Below the pieces are notes generated by a model. The model ran no database searches, was not told where the DNA came from, and saw only the letters and a program-made list of their open reading frames with translations. A stretch of 64,000 bases of DNA from an uncultured Ruminococcus sp. (GTDB taxonomy: Bacteria > Bacillota > Clostridia > Lachnospirales > Lachnospiraceae), in NCBI GenBank assembly GCA_946494335.1, contig CAMMBV010000008.1, positions 1 through 64,000 on the forward strand, given 5' to 3'. Position 1 is the stretch's first letter. The number at the start of each line of letters is the position of its first letter. Position numbers and translations under genes: made by a program. Shown in pieces: positions 1-10,217 of the stretch.

Positions 1-288
1 TCAGTTATCAAAGTCCTTTGCCGCCCCTTTCGTGTTTCTCTCACTCGCGACAGCTTGTATATATTACCACAGCTCATTATGTATTGTCAACAACTTTTTT
101 TACTTTTTTCGTCATTCTTTTCAGTGTCTCAATCTCTCTTATGAGCCGCAACGGATGTTATATTATCACAGTTATTCCTGGGTGTCAACACTAATTTTAA
201 TTTTTTTCAAAAACTGATAACTATCCATCCTGCCGCAGGTAAACCTGCGCATAATTCCTGATTCTTTTGCTGCAGGCTGAACTGTAAC

Positions 289-325
289 AAAAACTGCGGC
301 TCCTTAACGAAACCGCAGTTTTTCT
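289..325 (-). terminator. Rho-independent terminator of the sugar ABC operon
   Basis: Inverted repeat aaactgcgg...ccgcagttt flanked by A/T runs, just downstream of the - strand operon end (376). Confidence 0.8.
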
Positions 326-375
326 ATGTATATGTGTATGAGAAGAAAATAAGAGTATTGGCTTTTTGTCTTCCT

Positions 376-1368
376 TTATTTTGCCGCTGCTGCAGCTGCA
401 GCCAGACGACGGGATCTTGCCGCCATCTGCTCACGGACAACGTCAAGCAGTACCGCCAGGATGATTACCAGACCCAGTACCATGTTCTGTACCGCTGAAT
501 CAATGGACAATAAGGTAAATCCATTTCTCAGGGTAGAGATAATCAGGGCACCGATCATGGTTCCCAGCATGGTTCCTTTTCCACCCATAAAGGAGGCTCC
601 GCCCAGTACGCAGGAGGCAATGGCATCGGTATCATATGGCTGAATGGCGTTGGTACCATTACAGATACCGGAACGTCCGATGGATACAATGCCTGCCAGC
701 GCTGCCGTAAAACCGGACAGTACATAACATGCCGTCAGCACATTGGCTGAGTTAATACCGGACAGACGGGTCGCTTCCATATTACCGCCGGCGCAGTATA
801 CGGAACGGCCAAATGCCGTACGAGTCAGTACAATATGAAGAACTACATACAGAATAATGACAACGATAAAGCTTACCGGGAATCCCCCTACAGTTGCAGA
901 ACCCAGCCACATAACGCCGTCCGGGAAACCGCCGATCATCTGGGACCCTGTCACCAGCAGCGCCGCTCCCCAGAGGAAGTTCTTCATACCCAGTGTGGAT
1001 ACAAAGGGATGCGGCAGGTGCAGACGGGTCAGCAAAGTTCCGTTGATCAAGCCTACAACAGTACCTGCCACCAGCCCTGCAATAATCAGCACCGCTGCAT
1101 TTGTAACGCCGCGCTGTACCAGCATACCCATTAAACATGCTACAAAGGTGGCATTGGCGCCAACGGAAAGGTCAATACCTGCCGTGATCAGACAGAATAA
1201 CATACCGATGGCAATCAGCGCTGTAAATGGCGTCTGTTTCAGAATCGACATAAAGTTTGAAAAACTTAAAAACTTATCGCTGGCAATTGTCAGTACAATG
1301 CACAGAATAAGAAATGCTCCAATGATACCAAGCATTGAGCTTAATCCGCCTAATTTCTTCGTTTTCAT
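376..1368 (-). CDS. Sugar ABC transporter permease (RbsC/YtfT-like)
   Basis: ORF; multiple TM helices, 'GIDLSVGA' and 'RTAFGRSVYCAGGNMEATRLSGI' motifs; adjacent ATPase and binding protein. Confidence 0.93.
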   Translation of the reverse strand: MKTKKLGGLSSMLGIIGAFLILCIVLTIASDKFLSFSNFMSILKQTPFTALIAIGMLFCLITAGIDLSVGANATFVACLMGMLVQRGVTNAAVLIIAGLVAGTVVGLINGTLLTRLHLPHPFVSTLGMKNFLWGAALLVTGSQMIGGFPDGVMWLGSATVGGFPVSFIVVIILYVVLHIVLTRTAFGRSVYCAGGNMEATRLSGINSANVLTACYVLSGFTAALAGIVSIGRSGICNGTNAIQPYDTDAIASCVLGGASFMGGKGTMLGTMIGALIISTLRNGFTLLSIDSAVQNMVLGLVIILAVLLDVVREQMAARSRRLAAAAAAAK

Positions 1369-2867
1369 GAAATCTTACCTCCCCAAGCCGCTTTCATAAG
1401 GCTTTCCTGATTAAAGTTATCGGTATCCCGTTCCACTTCTCCCATGATCCTTCCGCCGCGCATGACGATGACACGGTCGCTCATTCCCAGAATTTCCGGG
1501 AGCTCCGAGGATACCATGATGACACATTTTCCTTCTTTTACCAGCTGATTCATAACATTATACACTTCGATCTTGGCTCCCACATCGATGCCTCGGGTCG
1601 GTTCATCAAAAATAAAAATATCCGCATCGGTGTTGATCCATTTGCCAATGACTACCTTCTGCTGGTTACCGCCGGAAAGCTGGCCCACAACCTCATCCGC
1701 AGACGGTGTTTTGATCCGCAGCGCTTTAATATTTGCATCACTGGCTTCTTCGATTTTCTTTTTATTTAAAAAGGCGCCGCTGGTAAATCCTTTCAGGTTC
1801 GCAAGAATCAGATTGCTTTTAATTGCCTCCTGCAAAACAAGACCCTGTCCTTTTCGGTCTTCTGTAAGAAATGCGATGCCCGCCTTGATTGCCTGGGAAG
1901 GACTTTTGATCTTCACTTCTTTTCCATGGACAAAGACCTGGCCGCCGTCAATGGGATCTGCGCCAAAAATGGCTCGCATAGTCTCGGTACGTCCCGCGCC
2001 TACCAGGCCGGCAAAGCCCAGGATTTCCCCGTTATAGGCCTTGAAGCTTACGTCATGCAGGACGCCGCCCTCTTCCAGCCCTTTGACTTCCAGGGCCACA
2101 TCCCCCTTTTTCCCGAATTCCTTCGGGAACAGGTTGTCCAGCGTACGGCCTACCATGGCCGCGATCAGGGAGTCGTTATCCCACTCTTTGATATCCCGGG
2201 TATCGATGTACTGGCCGTCCCGGATGACCGTCACCCGGTCGCACAGCTCAAACAGCTCCTCCAGCTTATGGGATACGAAAACGATTCCGATTCCCTGATC
2301 CCTTAACTGGCGGCAGGTTTTCATCAGCTGTTCCACTTCTTTTTCCCCCAGGGAGGAGGTGGGCTCATCCATAATAATCATTTTGGCATTGATCAGAACC
2401 GCCTTTGCGATCTCGATCATCTGCTGCACACCCATACCGAAGGTGCCCGCCGGTTTTTCCGGGTCGATGTCCTGTCCCAGGGAGGCCATTACTTCTTTCG
2501 CCTTCTGGTTCATGGTTTTGTAGTCCAGTAATCCGCCGGGACCTTTGATCCATTTATTGATAAAGATATTGTCCGTAATGCTTAACAGCTTTTCGATATT
2601 AAGCTCCTGATACACGCAGGCGATTCCTGCTGCAGCCGATTCATTGGGGTTACGGAAGGTTTTTTGCTCCCCATTGACATAAATCTCGCCTTTATCCGGC
2701 TTATGTACACCCGTCAGAACCTTGATAAGGGTGGATTTTCCTGCGCCGTTCTCCCCGATCAACCCCAGAATCTCCCCGGGTTTTACCGCAAGCTGCATCT
2801 CGTCAAGAGCTATTACACCCGGAAATGTTTTCGTACAGTTCCGAAGTTCAACCACATACTCACTCAT
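1365..2867 (-). CDS. Sugar ABC transporter ATP-binding protein (two ABC domains, RbsA/MglA-like)
   Basis: Two NBDs: GENGAGKST Walker A, IIMDEPTSSLGE, second LSGGNQQKVVIGKW and FDEPTRGIDVGAK. Confidence 0.95.
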   Translation of the reverse strand: MSEYVVELRNCTKTFPGVIALDEMQLAVKPGEILGLIGENGAGKSTLIKVLTGVHKPDKGEIYVNGEQKTFRNPNESAAAGIACVYQELNIEKLLSITDNIFINKWIKGPGGLLDYKTMNQKAKEVMASLGQDIDPEKPAGTFGMGVQQMIEIAKAVLINAKMIIMDEPTSSLGEKEVEQLMKTCRQLRDQGIGIVFVSHKLEELFELCDRVTVIRDGQYIDTRDIKEWDNDSLIAAMVGRTLDNLFPKEFGKKGDVALEVKGLEEGGVLHDVSFKAYNGEILGFAGLVGAGRTETMRAIFGADPIDGGQVFVHGKEVKIKSPSQAIKAGIAFLTEDRKGQGLVLQEAIKSNLILANLKGFTSGAFLNKKKIEEASDANIKALRIKTPSADEVVGQLSGGNQQKVVIGKWINTDADIFIFDEPTRGIDVGAKIEVYNVMNQLVKEGKCVIMVSSELPEILGMSDRVIVMRGGRIMGEVERDTDNFNQESLMKAAWGGKIS

Positions 2868-2896
2868 AGACTTATCACCTTTTCTTCGCTTTTAAG

Positions 2897-2938
2897 AATG
2901 CCCCTGCCGGACAGAAATATCCGCTCGACAGGAGCATT
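2897..2938 (-). promoter_or_regulatory. Intercistronic hairpin between binding-protein and ATPase genes
   Basis: - strand AATGCTCCTGTCG...CGGCAGGGGCATT, 13-bp stem including G-U pairs; no strong U-tract. Confidence 0.5.
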
Positions 2939-2980
2939 TTCTCTTCATTCCATGCCCGTTTTCAGTTTCAGAGAAAAATA

Positions 2981-4036
2981 TTATTCTCCAAGATAACCGT
3001 TCAGAGTATCCAGACGTTCCTGAGCGTTGTCTTTTGTTACAACGTCACATCCGGAATCTGTGAACTCTTCCAGTGTTTCACCTTCCAGTGCTTTTACAGC
3101 CTCTTCCACTGAAAGATATCCCATATTGTAGGCTTCCTGAGCTACAGACATCGTCAGCTGATCCGCCAGAATTGCTTCACATGCTGTCTTATCACCGTTG
3201 AATCCAAGGAAAATTGTGTTTGCATATGCTTCATTTCCTTCTGCCGCTTTTGCAGCTGCCATAGCCATATCATCGTTATTTGCACAGATGATGGCAACGC
3301 CTTCCGGATGATTCTGCATAATTGCTTCCATAGAAGTAACAGCTTTGTCAGCTACTGCATCCGCATACTGTGTTTCATCTGCCAGGAAAGTACCGCCTGC
3401 ATCTTCAATACCTTTCTGGAAACCATTCAGACGTGCAGTCGCTGTCGTTTCACCCTGAACACCTGTGATGCAGATCGCATTGATCTCTTCCCAGCCTGCC
3501 TCTTTTGCAGCTTCAACAGCTGCTTCACCGCCCATGGCTGCTGCATTTTCATTACCGGTTCCAACGAAGGTCAGCACTTCCGGTGCGTCAATGTCGGTAT
3601 CCAGCGCGATGACCGGTTTTTCCTGTCCCGCAATCAGAGTAGATACCATATCAGCCTGAAGCGGTGAGATGATAAATGCATCATAAGCGCCGGAGTTCAG
3701 ATCTGTCTCGATCATGTTCTGCTGCTCGTCAAATGCCGTCTCAGATGTAGGTCCTTTTACATCGATTGATACATTAGGATTCTCTTCTGCATAGGCATCG
3801 CATCCAGCCTTTACGAAATTCCAGTACTCTGAGGAAAGTGTTTTCAGGATAATACTGATATTATACTCTCCGGAACCTCCTTCTGCAGACGCCTCCTCTG
3901 TGGACGCTTCTTCTGTAGATTCTTCTGTTGCCTCACCATCAGAAGAAGTTTCTGCGGAATCGCTGCCTCCTCCGCAGGCAGTCATAGAAATCGCCAAAAT
4001 TGCCCCCATCATTACTGCCAAGATACGTTTTTTCAT
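2981..4036 (-). CDS. Sugar ABC transporter substrate-binding lipoprotein
   Basis: Lipobox MTACGGG, acidic linker, periplasmic-binding-protein type 1 fold motifs (QADMVSTLIA, CANNDDMAMAAAKA). Confidence 0.93.
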   Translation of the reverse strand: MKKRILAVMMGAILAISMTACGGGSDSAETSSDGEATEESTEEASTEEASAEGGSGEYNISIILKTLSSEYWNFVKAGCDAYAEENPNVSIDVKGPTSETAFDEQQNMIETDLNSGAYDAFIISPLQADMVSTLIAGQEKPVIALDTDIDAPEVLTFVGTGNENAAAMGGEAAVEAAKEAGWEEINAICITGVQGETTATARLNGFQKGIEDAGGTFLADETQYADAVADKAVTSMEAIMQNHPEGVAIICANNDDMAMAAAKAAEGNEAYANTIFLGFNGDKTACEAILADQLTMSVAQEAYNMGYLSVEEAVKALEGETLEEFTDSGCDVVTKDNAQERLDTLNGYLGE

Positions 4037-4260
4037 TTTTATTACCTCCCTTTAATTTTTTCAGCGGAAAGCATATATGCATTTTTTACAATGTTTTTAT
4101 TGTTTTCCACTGATTTTATGTGAAAAGTTTAGCACGTTATTTCCGTCACTTTAATAAGAAATCTTATCATGTCCATGTGATATTTTACTCTTTTTTTGAA
4201 TTTTTTATAAAAAAGGAATATTCAAAAAATGTGCGGGTGCACGCGAGAATTGACCTGGCA

Positions 4261-5109
4261 TTACCATTTATATCGCCGGAAATTGATGGGCGAAATGCCG
4301 ATGCGCTGTGTAAAAGAATTGCAAAAATTTGATTCACTGCGATAGCCTACCTCATAGGCGATTTCTTTGATAGGCATATCTGTGGTTTTGAGAAGATGTT
4401 TAGCCTTGTTGATCCGGACAAGGATAATATACTCATAGGGTGAGTACTGAGTTTCTTTCTTAAAGATCCTGGAGAAATGGCTGGCGCTTAAGCCCACGCT
4501 GTCAGCCACGGTTCCCAGCGACAGTTCCTCTCCCATATGATCGTAAATGTAGTCTTTGGCCTGACTGACAATGGCGACTTTGCTTTCATTTCTCTGATCC
4601 CTGTGTTCCGTAAAAATCAGAGTACACAGACACTGATAAAGCTTTTTGGAATTCTCTTCCTCATTCACCTGCTGATTATTCTGGTATTTGGATACGATGG
4701 ACAGCATATCCTTATATATTTCTTCCGCCTGTTCTTCCCCAAACACGATGCCTTTCATTTTTCCCATGAAATGGTGGTAAAATTCGCCGGTGTTTGCCCC
4801 GTCAAAGTGAACCCACAAAAAGGATACGTATCCTTTCGCATAATAAGCATGATGCACATGACAGTTGAAAAATGCCGCCTGCCCCTCCTGAACCAGATAA
4901 GTGCTTCCTTCCGTAGAAACTGCCAGCACACCCTTTGTCACATACAGCAGCATATAGTTCCCGTAATTTTCCCGCTCCACGCGATAACCATACTCACAGA
5001 AATATACCCCGCAGTCTGTAACATAATACAAAAGTTTCTCCGCAGTACTGGACGGCTTCAGATGAAACTCCTCCGATCCGCTGATGATACCCTTTTCCTG
5101 TACCAGCAT
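4261..5109 (-). CDS. AraC-family transcriptional regulator
   Basis: C-terminal double HTH 'IAYEVGYRSESNFCNSFTQRIGISPINFRR'; N-terminal cupin-like domain. Confidence 0.93.
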   Translation of the reverse strand: MLVQEKGIISGSEEFHLKPSSTAEKLLYYVTDCGVYFCEYGYRVERENYGNYMLLYVTKGVLAVSTEGSTYLVQEGQAAFFNCHVHHAYYAKGYVSFLWVHFDGANTGEFYHHFMGKMKGIVFGEEQAEEIYKDMLSIVSKYQNNQQVNEEENSKKLYQCLCTLIFTEHRDQRNESKVAIVSQAKDYIYDHMGEELSLGTVADSVGLSASHFSRIFKKETQYSPYEYIILVRINKAKHLLKTTDMPIKEIAYEVGYRSESNFCNSFTQRIGISPINFRRYKW

Positions 5110-5313
5110 CCTGACACCCCTTTACCTTTTTGTCGATAATTGCCGAATATACGCAACTGATTTTCAACATACCATGTCATTTTGCCGACTTCCATACGAT
5201 ATCTTATCATTTTCTTGCTATTTTCTATCCATATTATGCTGTTGCGGAAAACAAAAAAACAATGATAAGAAGCGATACTATCAAATTCTTATCATTGTCT
5301 TTCAAATACTTAT

Positions 5314-6684
5314 TTAAATCCCTGTCTGTATGGCATTCACAGCCTCTTTGATGGTGCTTACATAAATCAGCCTTATTCCATCTGCAGGTTCTATGGCGCT
5401 TTCGCACACTTTCGGGAGGATTACCGTCTCAAATCCCAGTTTCTGCGCCTCCTTTACTCTCTGCTGCGCCATACTTACCGCCCGCACCTCCCCGCTTAGG
5501 CCCACTTCTCCGAAAGCGACCACTTTGTCGGGAATTACAATATCTTTGCAGCTGGAGGCAATCGCCAGCAAAATCCCCAGATCAATGGCAGGCTCCGTCA
5601 TCTTGATTCCGCCGGCTATATTCACGTAGGCATCATACTCTGAAAGATTCATTCTGCCCCGTTTCTCCAGAACAGCCATCAGAAGATTTACCCGGTTAAA
5701 ATCTGTTCCCGCAGCTGTCCTTCTTGGAATTCCAAAGTTACTCCGGCAGACCAGGGCCTGAACCTCTATCAGGATAGGACGAGTTCCCTCCATGGAGCAG
5801 GCCACGATGGATCCGGAAGCTCCTTCTGGTTTCCCGTTGAGCATAAATTCAGAAGGATTTTTCACCTCCGCCAGGCCTTCATTGCGCATCTCGAAAACGC
5901 CGATCTCATTGGTCGAACCGAACCGGTTTTTTACGCTTCGCAGTATCCGGTATGATGCGTGGCGGTCTCCTTCAAAATACAAAACGGTATCTACCATATG
6001 TTCCAGCACACGGGGGCCGGCCACTGAACCGTCTTTCGTGACATGGCCGACGATAAAAATGGAAATTCCCATTCCCTTTGCGATCTGCAGCAGAATTCCT
6101 GTGGATTCTCTTACCTGGGACACACTTCCCGGAGCAGAAGAAACCTCTTCATTATACATGGTCTGAATGGAATCAATCACCATCATATCCGGCTTTTGCT
6201 GTTCGGCTGTCTTTCGTATATCGGTCAGATTTGTCTCACACAGCAACAGCAGATTGTCATTGAAAGTGCCGATTCGCTGCGCCCGCAGCTTTATCTGCCG
6301 CAGAGACTCCTCGCCTGAAATATAAAGTACTTTTTTCCCTGCCAGCGCCAGCTGACGGCATACCTGAAGAAGAAGGGTGGATTTCCCGATTCCTGGATCT
6401 CCTCCCACCAGCACCAGCGAACCGACGACGATTCCTCCTCCCAGTACACGGTCCAGCTCCTCTGTCCCTGTCATCATGCGCTCTTCCCGTTCCATCTGAA
6501 TATCAGACAAACTGACCGGCCGGGAGGGCTCTCTCTGCCGCCTGTTCCCTACTGTCTTTTGCTCTGAAACAGACTCTTCCACAAATGTATTCCACTCCTG
6601 GCAGCCCGGACACTGTCCCATCCATTTTACGGACTCATATCCGCAGTTCTGACAGAAAAACACTGTTTTCTTTCCTTTTGCCAT
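5314..6684 (-). CDS. radA: DNA repair protein RadA
   Basis: N-terminal zinc finger CQNCGYESVKWMGQCPGC, GGDPGIGKSTLLLQ, KNRFGSTNEIGVFEM RadA motif. Confidence 0.97.
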   Translation of the reverse strand: MAKGKKTVFFCQNCGYESVKWMGQCPGCQEWNTFVEESVSEQKTVGNRRQREPSRPVSLSDIQMEREERMMTGTEELDRVLGGGIVVGSLVLVGGDPGIGKSTLLLQVCRQLALAGKKVLYISGEESLRQIKLRAQRIGTFNDNLLLLCETNLTDIRKTAEQQKPDMMVIDSIQTMYNEEVSSAPGSVSQVRESTGILLQIAKGMGISIFIVGHVTKDGSVAGPRVLEHMVDTVLYFEGDRHASYRILRSVKNRFGSTNEIGVFEMRNEGLAEVKNPSEFMLNGKPEGASGSIVACSMEGTRPILIEVQALVCRSNFGIPRRTAAGTDFNRVNLLMAVLEKRGRMNLSEYDAYVNIAGGIKMTEPAIDLGILLAIASSCKDIVIPDKVVAFGEVGLSGEVRAVSMAQQRVKEAQKLGFETVILPKVCESAIEPADGIRLIYVSTIKEAVNAIQTGI

Positions 6685-6702
6685 ATTTCCTTCCTTCCGC
6701 TG

Positions 6703-6739
6703 AAAAAAAGACCGCTGCTTCAGGCAGCGGCCTTTTTTG
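6703..6739. terminator. Terminator between the 137-aa ORF and radA
   Basis: aaaaaaagaccgctgcttcaggcagcggcctttttt hairpin with flanking A and T runs. Confidence 0.85.
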
Positions 6740-6750
6740 TTTCAGCATTT

Positions 6751-7164
6751 CTACACTCTGACAATTTTCACATCTGCTTTGTCAACATTTTCCAGTTCCA
6801 CACTGAAGGAAAGTTTTCCACCCAGATTGGTTTTGATTCTGCCGATGGGATTTTCATCCACGAAAATTTCGTACTCCGTATCCGCTTCCATCTCCACCGT
6901 GATCTGAGCATCCTCCGCACCTTCTACAGAAAAATCCATTCCGTTTTCCTTAAGCATCAGATTGGCAACTGTCGTTCCGGGAACAGATTCATACACAAAC
7001 ATTCCATTTCTCTCCAGTTTGGTAATTTCTGAAAAGGTCTTTACTTTATATACGTCGCCATTACACTCGAAATCAGACAGTTTTGACTTTACGTCCAGCT
7101 CATAATTACCAAAGCTGATGGCTCCATTTTTCTCTGCACGAATTAACTCTTTAACTGTTGACAT
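6751..7164 (-). CDS. Conserved hypothetical protein (137 aa)
   Basis: ORF with RBS upstream, followed by a terminator; family not recognised with confidence. Confidence 0.75.
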   Translation of the reverse strand: MSTVKELIRAEKNGAISFGNYELDVKSKLSDFECNGDVYKVKTFSEITKLERNGMFVYESVPGTTVANLMLKENGMDFSVEGAEDAQITVEMEADTEYEIFVDENPIGRIKTNLGGKLSFSVELENVDKADVKIVRV

Positions 7165-7256
7165 AATTGTCCTCCTGGAATCTAGTCTGTTGTACTTTTT
7201 GCACCAATATTTATCATCTGGTTCATTTGTATTATATAATAAATGCTGCTTTTATG

Positions 7257-9731
7257 CTAGTCAGTTACATAAAATTTAACATCTTTTTTATGCATTCCCA
7301 CACTGACGGTATCCCCGGCTTTGACATTGCCCTTCAGAATCTCTTCCGCCATGGCGTCCTCGATTTTACTCTGAATTGCCCGTTTCAGCGGCCGTGCGCC
7401 GTACTTGCTGTCGTAACCTTCCTCCGCCAGATAATCTTTTACGGAGCTTCTTATTTTCAGCGTAATGTTCATCTGTTCCTGACACCTCTTCTGCAGATTT
7501 TTAAGCAGTATGGTTACGATCTGCCGGATATTTTCTTTGTTCAGAGCATGGAATACAATGATATCGTCAATACGGTTCAGAAATTCCGGCTTGAACATTC
7601 TTTTCACTTCTTCCATCACGCTGCTTTTCATATACTCGTAATCTCTTTTCTCATCGCTGGAAGAAGCAAATCCCAGCCTTTTGGGCTCCATGATCGCCTG
7701 GGCACCCGCATTGGAGGTCATGATGATGCAGGTCTGCTTAAAATCCACCTTCCGGCCCTGAGCGTCGGTAATATGCCCGTCATCCAGCACCTGCAGCAAT
7801 ATATTGAACACATCCGGATGTGCTTTTTCAATCTCATCAAACAGAAGCACGCTGTAAGGATTGCGGCGCACCTTCTCGCTGAGCTGTCCGCCTTCTTCAT
7901 ATCCCACATATCCCGGCGGTGAACCGATGAGCTTTGATACACTGTGTTTCTCCATATATTCCGACATATCAACCCGGATCATGGCAGTCTCTGTGCCGAA
8001 TACAGCCTCTGCCAGCGCCTTGGAAAGCTCAGTTTTTCCCACACCTGTAGGACCCAGGAACAAGAAGGACCCGATGGGACGGGCCGGATCTTTCAATCCC
8101 ACTCTTCCCCGTTTGATGGCCTTTGCCACCGCCGTCACAGCCTCATCCTGACCCACAACCCGTTTATGGAGAATGGATTCCAGCTTTGCAAGCCTTTTTG
8201 TTTCTTCCTCCTGAAGCTGGGAAACCGGTATCTTGGTCCATCCCGACACAATATCCGCCACGGCTTCCTCCGTAACCTTTTTCGGTTTCCCTTTCCTTCC
8301 TTTTTCCGCCCGCTCCCGGGCTGCCCGCTGCTTTTCTTCCAGTTTCAGCTGCTCCTGATGCAGTTCTCTGGCTCTCTCCATATCGCCGGCCTTCACCGCA
8401 TCCTCTTTTTGCTGCATAATCTCTTCCAGCTGCTGCCGGTTTTCCGGATATCTGCTCTTTCCTGTAAAGCCCAAAAGCTGTATCTTGGAGGCGGCTTCGT
8501 CTATCAGATCGATGGCCTTGTCCGGAAGGAAACGATCGTTAATGTAACGTACCGACATGGCCACCGCCGCTTTCAGCGCATCATCCTCAATTTCCACGCC
8601 ATGATGCTTTTCATAATAGGGACGAAGGCCCTTAAGAATTTCCAGTGCCTCTTCCGCAGTGGGTTCCTCCACCATAACCGGCTGAAATCTTCGCTCCAGG
8701 GCGGCATCTTTTTCTATATACTTTCTGTATTCCTCTATGGTAGTGGCGCCGATCAGCTGAATTTCCCCTCGAGAGAGTGACGGTTTCAGAATATTGGACG
8801 CATCCAGCGCTCCTTCCGCGCCCCCCGCTCCTATGATGGTATGGATCTCGTCGATAAACAGAAGAATATTTTTATTATCCGACACTTCCCGCACCACATT
8901 TTTGATGCGCTCCTCGAATTCTCCTCTGTATTTTGATCCGGCAACCATACCCGACAGATCCAGAACAACCACTCTTTTTTCTTTCATCTGATCCGGAACC
9001 TGTCCGTTTACAATCTTCTGAGCCAGTCCTTCGGCAACAGCCGTTTTCCCCACGCCCGGCTCTCCGATCAGACAGGGATTGTTTTTCGTTCGCCTGCTTA
9101 AGATACGGATAATTCTCTCCATCTCATGTTCCCGTCCAACCACCGGGTCCAGCTGTCCCCTGCGAGCCATCTCCGTCAGGTCCCGGCTGTACTGATCCAG
9201 TACGGGCGTGACCGTCCCCTTCCTGTCTTTGGAAGGCTTCATCTGTTCCAATTCCCCTTTAATCTGCACCTGGTCCGCCCCCATGGCCAGGCGAATCTCC
9301 GTGTACAGTTTCTGAAGATTGAGCCCCATAGTGTGAAGAAGCCGGATTCCCACACACTCTGTTTCTTTGATCATGGCAATCAGAATGTGCTCCGTCCCGA
9401 TCTTTTCTTCCTCGAAATATTCCATCTCATAACCCGCATTTCGCAGTACCTGCTCCGCCCTTTTGGAATATTCCACTTTTGAATCCAGAGCCACATTCCC
9501 CTGTGCGGAAATAAATTTATCAATATAAGTGCGCAGATTGTCTTCCTCCACGCCCATTTCAGCCAGCACCCTGCCGGCTGTTCCATTTTCCTCTCTCACA
9601 AGTCCCAGCAGCAAATGCTCTGTACCCACATAGTTCTGCTGCAGTTCACGAGCCGCTTCTTTCGCATGATGCAAAGCGGCCTGTGCCTGTTGCGTATATC
9701 CTTTCATAATAAACTCCTCCAAATCTAGCAA
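7257..9731 (-). CDS. clpC: ATP-dependent Clp protease ATP-binding subunit ClpC
   Basis: Clp N domain, GEPGVGKTAVAEGLA and GPTGVGKTELSKALAE Walker motifs, UVR-like middle region. Confidence 0.96.
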   Translation of the reverse strand: MLDLEEFIMKGYTQQAQAALHHAKEAARELQQNYVGTEHLLLGLVREENGTAGRVLAEMGVEEDNLRTYIDKFISAQGNVALDSKVEYSKRAEQVLRNAGYEMEYFEEEKIGTEHILIAMIKETECVGIRLLHTMGLNLQKLYTEIRLAMGADQVQIKGELEQMKPSKDRKGTVTPVLDQYSRDLTEMARRGQLDPVVGREHEMERIIRILSRRTKNNPCLIGEPGVGKTAVAEGLAQKIVNGQVPDQMKEKRVVVLDLSGMVAGSKYRGEFEERIKNVVREVSDNKNILLFIDEIHTIIGAGGAEGALDASNILKPSLSRGEIQLIGATTIEEYRKYIEKDAALERRFQPVMVEEPTAEEALEILKGLRPYYEKHHGVEIEDDALKAAVAMSVRYINDRFLPDKAIDLIDEAASKIQLLGFTGKSRYPENRQQLEEIMQQKEDAVKAGDMERARELHQEQLKLEEKQRAARERAEKGRKGKPKKVTEEAVADIVSGWTKIPVSQLQEEETKRLAKLESILHKRVVGQDEAVTAVAKAIKRGRVGLKDPARPIGSFLFLGPTGVGKTELSKALAEAVFGTETAMIRVDMSEYMEKHSVSKLIGSPPGYVGYEEGGQLSEKVRRNPYSVLLFDEIEKAHPDVFNILLQVLDDGHITDAQGRKVDFKQTCIIMTSNAGAQAIMEPKRLGFASSSDEKRDYEYMKSSVMEEVKRMFKPEFLNRIDDIIVFHALNKENIRQIVTILLKNLQKRCQEQMNITLKIRSSVKDYLAEEGYDSKYGARPLKRAIQSKIEDAMAEEILKGNVKAGDTVSVGMHKKDVKFYVTD

Positions 9732-10102
9732 TATTCTTTAAAGATATCATCAATCAATGCATGCACCTCTTCTTTTGAGATATTCTTGCACCATCCCTTG
9801 GCCAGAGCCACCCGAAGCTCCTCTTTCAGTTCAGCCAGAGCCAGTATCTTATTGGCGTCAATGCAGATGACGGCGCCTTTTCTTCTGTCTATACTGACAA
9901 ACCCGTCCTGCTTCAGCACAGAATAGGCTTTATTAACAGTATGCATGTTGATGCCGATAATATCCGCCAGCTGACGCACAGAAGGCAATGTTTCTCCTTC
10001 TCTGATTCTGGAAGTGGCAATTCCCATAATAATCTGATTCCGAAGCTGCATATAGATGGCCTCGTCACTGTTAAAGTCAATATGAATCAATTCTACCAGC
10101 AT
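9725..10102 (-). CDS. GntR-family transcriptional regulator (YtrA-like)
   Basis: wHTH 'IREGETLPSVRQLADIIGINMHTVNKAYSVLKQDGF'; start at MLVELIHID preferred over the longer ORF that overlaps cysK. Confidence 0.88.
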   Translation of the reverse strand: MLVELIHIDFNSDEAIYMQLRNQIIMGIATSRIREGETLPSVRQLADIIGINMHTVNKAYSVLKQDGFVSIDRRKGAVICIDANKILALAELKEELRVALAKGWCKNISKEEVHALIDDIFKEYC

Positions 10103-10167
10103 CGTATCACCCTGCTTTCTCAACTTTGTTATACATATCTTATAACAATTGTCATTAAATTTCAAGA

Positions 10168-10215
10168 AAAAAATACCCGGCAGAAAACAGATTTTCCCGC
10201 CGGGTATCAAAAATT
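10168..10215 (-). terminator. Terminator downstream of cysK
   Basis: atacccggc...gccgggtat stem with A/T flanks. Confidence 0.75.
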
Positions 10216-10217
10216 CT

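Noticed and set aside
1-300. Possible RNA gene or regulatory RNA at the left edge of the window
   Set aside because: Apart from the terminator at 289-325, no tRNA/rRNA fold, coding potential or known riboswitch motif could be supported.
7944-8780. 278-aa + strand ORF inside clpC
   Set aside because: Antisense to the conserved ClpC coding sequence; no domain or RBS support.
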